Origin: CAYOBW01 sp964402115
GTDB taxonomy: Bacteria > Verrucomicrobiota > Kiritimatiellia > UBA8416 > CAYOBW01
Assembly: GCA_964402115.1 (NCBI GenBank)
Contig: CAYOBW010000021.1
Coordinates: 1-45,052 of the forward strand
Length of the DNA: 45,052 bases
Direction of reading: 5' to 3'
In this document: positions 42,901 to 45,052 of the stretch, piece after piece
How positions within the stretch are numbered: position 1 is the stretch's first letter
How the letters are laid out: every line of letters starts with the position of its first letter
Notes under the pieces: model-generated
What the model was told of the DNA's origin: nothing
What the model saw: the letters and a program-made list of their open reading frames with translations, nothing else
Database searches by the model: none
Program-made: the position numbers and the translations under genes

Positions 42901-43994
42901 ACCTTGATCTTCCCCGCGAGCGACACCCTGCCGGCGGCTTCAGTGAAGACAATGCCGTCCTTCCTGCTGGCCAGTCCCTTGAGCCCGATGCTGGCATCGG
43001 CTTCCACGCGGACATCCCCCAGTTGCAGCCAGCCAACATTGCCACGGGTATCCCGGCCCGCCTTCTGGCCCAGCCAGGCTTTCCAAATCCCATCCGAGAG
43101 CCCGTACTCGAAGGCGCCCGTCCACTGGAACTCCGCGCCGAACTTGCCAATGACCGGCAGGTTGAAGAGCTGCCCGTAGGGCACCGGGTCGGGCAGCTTG
43201 ATCTCGACGCTGAGCTTGTTGCCTTCGCTGCGCAGCTTCGTGGGGTCGATGAGGAAGCCCTGCAGGAACGAGGGCGACGGCACGTAGAAGACTTCCCGGT
43301 ACAGCGGCGCGGCTTCGGCTCCAGCCGCACTGGTCGCGTTGACCACGAGCGTGTTGCCGCCGACGCGGAGCGAGGGGGCAAACCAGCGGTCCGCCGGCAC
43401 GTTGAACACGTACTCCGGCCCCGCTCCGGTCAGCGTCGCGATCCGTTGGCGGTTGGCGTCCAGATGCACGAGTCCGGGGGGCAAGGCCCGCCAGTCGACG
43501 CGGGTGCGCACTTGAAACCGCACGTCGAAATCCGCCACAATGATGCCGGTCAAGTCAGGTCGGACCCACTCGACCACGGGCGCCGACTGATGGGTCGGCG
43601 TCAGCAGGATGTCCGGCACCGTCACCGCCCGCACCCCGGAGGGGACGGTGAGGGTCTGGCTGTGACCATTGTAAAGGGGCGCAGCGGCTGTCAGCGCGGC
43701 GCCGCCCGGCGGAACCAGGACGTTGCCGATCGCATACCCGCCGTCGCTGCCGGTCGTGGCGCTGCGGCCGTTGATGCCGACCGTGGCGCCCGACAGGGCC
43801 ATGCCGCTGATGACGTCGTAGATCCGGCCCGAAACGTCGACATCACCCGAGCCGCGGGTATCCACGGCGATATTGCCCGTCTCCGCCACGGCAACCTGGC
43901 CCGCGGTTGCGGCGGCGGGCCAGCCCGCCACGGCCAGGAGCACAGACACGGCACCGGCCAACAACATGTTCATGGCATTGCTCATGCGCTTCAC
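39918..43994 (-). CDS. Large secreted multidomain protein, 1358 aa
   Basis: The GTG at 43994 overlaps the stop of the preceding gene (GTGA) and gives a basic n-region before the signal sequence (MNMLLAGAVSVLLAVAGWPA). Order of parts: a carboxypeptidase-regulatory-like domain (VSGRIYDVISGMALSGATVG); a long beta-rich middle, probably with propeller-like repeats (VCIWTRDMDGD; LVLVWQEM); one or two CARDB-like domains (LRATVQNSGNVAVQDAVVGF; VAVAVQNLGSPAAPVVTL), which are adhesin or binding modules; an Asp-rich calcium-binding segment (DDDHDGMPAGWEAANGF; DADRDGLSNAEE) like thrombospondin-3 or dockerin-type repeats; and the tail YSIERSTTLESWEPV...YYRVVAR. No enzyme motif was seen. Extracellular adhesion or scaffold is inferred. 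Confidence 0.85.
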   Translation of the reverse strand: MKRMSNAMNMLLAGAVSVLLAVAGWPAAATAGQVAVAETGNIAVDTRGSGDVDVSGRIYDVISGMALSGATVGINGRSATTGSDGGYAIGNVLVPPGGAALTAAAPLYNGHSQTLTVPSGVRAVTVPDILLTPTHQSAPVVEWVRPDLTGIIVADFDVRFQVRTRVDWRALPPGLVHLDANRQRIATLTGAGPEYVFNVPADRWFAPSLRVGGNTLVVNATSAAGAEAAPLYREVFYVPSPSFLQGFLIDPTKLRSEGNKLSVEIKLPDPVPYGQLFNLPVIGKFGAEFQWTGAFEYGLSDGIWKAWLGQKAGRDTRGNVGWLQLGDVRVEADASIGLKGLASRKDGIVFTEAAGRVSLAGKIKVAEFLPFAVLPPGASSALERYPKFKEWLSLLKIDLVAKPKIEGTVNCPFNKKDGKPKGTLAGSVAMEAVYEAKNGAFKPKIYAGGEPRAVLQMPGDPFKEVGVKLYLGMEGTLWSKRLTLGKWVLVDWSYQLANSSAVAPTGTRWLAVPQAEAVWEPADLAYLADSPDRFVGDRERLGEARKLGGDSLAQSRLMLARSSAGAVCVPPALRVSRGQVSVGTVSGLAVTNQTDVRLVANVYPDSEPGLAASGNGLLLCYVRPRTNPVNPSQPTEIAWTAYGAHDYWTSPQSLTNPFFDYAAQFAPRVAFYGDGLAICVYQKLKDPDLDATDPEVMAPQMELAWRGYIWNAWGGSIMLQGTLTDNTFLDHEHRLTGPTANGDLFLFWLQNEAGQLTGSGAPGSATNSRIMVQRYRKADGSYGWSEPEVVADQLVGELSLDAAAKGGKAVCIWTRDMDGDLADASDTEVFSRAWDEASATWGPIVRRTADTVADGDAKVAVSTEGTVLPLWRRGTELVMQPDFAGSPLVVRTGATTLGLSDCQWTQGPGGNLVLVWQEMTTQGSDLHCRVYDPASASWSEDALLTQDGASESAPAVAWTGSGNLALAYVDTAITTQVVTVALEGGGAAVVPGVPQPGASDLRFLQRALVKDFAVLPDTVSVTAGSVLPGSEATLRATVQNSGNVAVQDAVVGFYLGNPAGGGTLIQSLTLAGWLRAGEARQVTATWTVPALPGPVAIFGIVDPAGQIPEADEANNAQSQLFGGTDLALSVLWQTVRRDGSASVAVAVQNLGSPAAPVVTLRLRPQTDPGAAPVWSGAIGVLGPGDSVEKSIDLPAGTITETGSDFRLALDEDAFSADTDLANNQAALSLALFVDDDHDGMPAGWEAANGFSDANPVDAAQDADRDGLSNAEESVAGTGPRDPASFLRVTAVSAAPQGTESAFDLTWSSVSNRVYSIERSTTLESWEPVASGLPATPPLNQYKDILPLGGWAYYRVVAR

Positions 43995-45052
43995 GGACGA
44001 CGGACAATCCGGAATCCTGTCGCAAACGGCCCTGGATATGGCCACCGATAAGACGTGCGACAGAAGAAGACCGACGCACTCCAGCAACCCCCGCGGGCGA
44101 CACGATCGTACCCGCTCGGACTACTGGACGACGGCCCCGCGGGATCGACAGCCGGGGAAACGGCGTAGTAGCCCGGCTGATAGAAGTCCCAGCAGTGTTC
44201 CACCACGTTGCCGTCCATGTCGTAGAGCCCGTAGCCGTTCGCCGGAAAGGACTTCACCGGACTGGTCGCGAACGGCCCACCCGGCGCCATCAGATTCAAA
44301 CCCAGATACACGGGGTGAGGACCACGCTCCGGGCACACATCCGGGGGCCAGTAAGGAAAGGTCTGGTAGATCGACTCACCAGATACAGGATCGGTGCCCA
44401 TCACAGACCACTCGCTGGAGAAATTGGCGTCCGCCCGGCCCAGCGTATCGCCACGCGGAAACCGTTTGCCGGCCAGACCGCCACGGGCCGCCTTCTCCCA
44501 CTCCGCTTCGGTCGGCAGCCGATAGCCGTTATTCGCGAACTTGCAGACCGGCGCCAGGCTTCTGGCGTAGCTGCGATGAGAGTAGCCCGCCGATGCCTCG
44601 TAGCAGGGTTGCTTGCCCTCCTTCTCGCTCTTCGCGTTACACCACAACATCGCGTCGATCCAACTGACGTTCGCAACCGGGTGATTGAATCCGCCGGCAA
44701 ACGGCGCGGTATCCGGCGAGGCGCCGTTCTCATCGTAGAAGAAATCGTAGCCGTTCTGCTTCGCCCACTGATCCACCTCGTCCCACTGCGCCTTGGTCAC
44801 CTCGGTCGTCTGCATGACAAAACCGCTGACCCACACACTGTGAACGGGAACTTCGTTCCGGGCCGACGTGATCTCGTCCGTCCTGTAGGCGCCCCTGACA
44901 GCGCTATCCGGGTAGTACTCCGGGCTGAACGTATTCCCCATCTGAAAAGTGCCGGCAGGAATGAGCGCGAAATCCGGGATGGAGAGCGCGTCCTCGGCTC
45001 TGACAAAGAAGCGCATGGCCGCGGACTGCTGCTCGTTCCAATCCGCCCCGGC
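43991..45052 (-). CDS. Formylglycine-generating-enzyme (SUMF1) family protein, 5' end outside the window
   Basis: The frame continues to the window edge (ADWNEQQSAAMRFFVRAED), so the N-terminus is missing. The SUMF1/FGE fold is recognised from FALIPAGTFQMGN, MQTTEVTKAQWDEV, HPVANVSWIDAMLWCNAKS, YRLPTEAEWEKAARGG, GYGLYDMDGNVVEHCWDFY and RVARGGCWSASVFFCRTSYR ending in GFRIVRRP. True FGE uses two nearby cysteines; here two cysteines sit in the GGC...FFC stretch, but spacing and context differ, so oxidase activity is not assured. Family members also serve as non-enzymatic or ergothioneine-type proteins. It is translationally coupled to the 1358-aa protein gene. No sulfatase gene is in the window. 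Confidence 0.9.
   Translation of the reverse strand, partial: AGADWNEQQSAAMRFFVRAEDALSIPDFALIPAGTFQMGNTFSPEYYPDSAVRGAYRTDEITSARNEVPVHSVWVSGFVMQTTEVTKAQWDEVDQWAKQNGYDFFYDENGASPDTAPFAGGFNHPVANVSWIDAMLWCNAKSEKEGKQPCYEASAGYSHRSYARSLAPVCKFANNGYRLPTEAEWEKAARGGLAGKRFPRGDTLGRADANFSSEWSVMGTDPVSGESIYQTFPYWPPDVCPERGPHPVYLGLNLMAPGGPFATSPVKSFPANGYGLYDMDGNVVEHCWDFYQPGYYAVSPAVDPAGPSSSSPSGYDRVARGGCWSASVFFCRTSYRWPYPGPFATGFRIVRRP

Noticed and set aside
1..45052. CRISPR array, tRNA or rRNA gene
   Set aside because: No regularly spaced direct repeats and no tRNA- or rRNA-like stretch were recognised on reading; a dedicated tRNA search was not possible.

Overview
The window is a GC-rich bacterial chromosome segment from what looks like the PVC superphylum, most likely Kiritimatiellota (Verrucomicrobiota or Lentisphaerota are the alternatives). 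The basis is family content: secreted proteins ending in a 'YxIExS.DL..W...RFYR' tail, a GH106 rhamnosidase, a DUF3472 protein, a secreted FAD oxidoreductase with carbohydrate-binding-like ends, a formylglycine-generating-enzyme-like protein, and a Gld-type ABC/DUF4340 cassette. No rRNA or tRNA gene, phage gene, CRISPR array or intact transposase was seen, so the phylum call is an inference.

Layout. 0-4.6 kb: a small HExxH putative metalloprotease, convergent with a secreted FAD-dependent oxidoreductase; then about 600 bp of palindromic repeats; then a small secreted beta-sandwich-type protein. 4.8-14.3 kb: a long plus-strand run starting at a good promoter, dapA-dapB-folK-panB (lysine/peptidoglycan, folate and pantothenate synthesis). 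It continues with almost no gaps into a four-gene module: VTC-type polyphosphate polymerase, DUF4956 membrane protein, HlyD-like adaptor and TolC-like outer-membrane protein. A large Cys-motif protein of unknown function follows. 14.4-16.8 kb: purB and a DUF3472 secreted protein. 16.9-21.7 kb: an ABC-2 transporter operon (ATPase, permease, GldG-like auxiliary protein, DUF4340 protein). 21.8-27.2 kb, minus strand: one very large secreted TPR/beta-propeller/HEAT protein cut by an in-frame amber codon. 27.2-28.6 kb: an AT-richer mrr-type restriction endonuclease gene lying between relics that match the GH106/SGNH junction 9.5 kb away. 28.6-36.1 kb, minus strand: a four-gene overlapping operon for a MacAB-TolC-like pump with two adaptor genes, one of them a double-length fusion of two adaptor units. 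36.1-36.8 kb: a repeat-rich intergenic stretch. 36.8-45 kb, minus strand: an SGNH hydrolase remnant, a GH106 alpha-L-rhamnosidase-like enzyme, a 1358-aa secreted protein with calcium-binding-type and CARDB-like repeats, and a formylglycine-generating-enzyme-family protein that runs off the window.

How it fits together. The window mixes housekeeping biosynthesis with envelope and secretion functions and extracellular carbohydrate processing. The most interesting unit is the VTC-DUF4956-HlyD-TolC module. It pairs an enzyme expected to make polyphosphate on the cytosolic face with a membrane protein and the two parts of an envelope-spanning conduit. This suggests, but does not prove, synthesis coupled to export of polyphosphate or another polyanion. 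Four-base GTGA/ATGA overlaps recur across the window (folK, the DUF3472 gene, the adaptor genes, the 1358-aa protein) and were used to choose starts.
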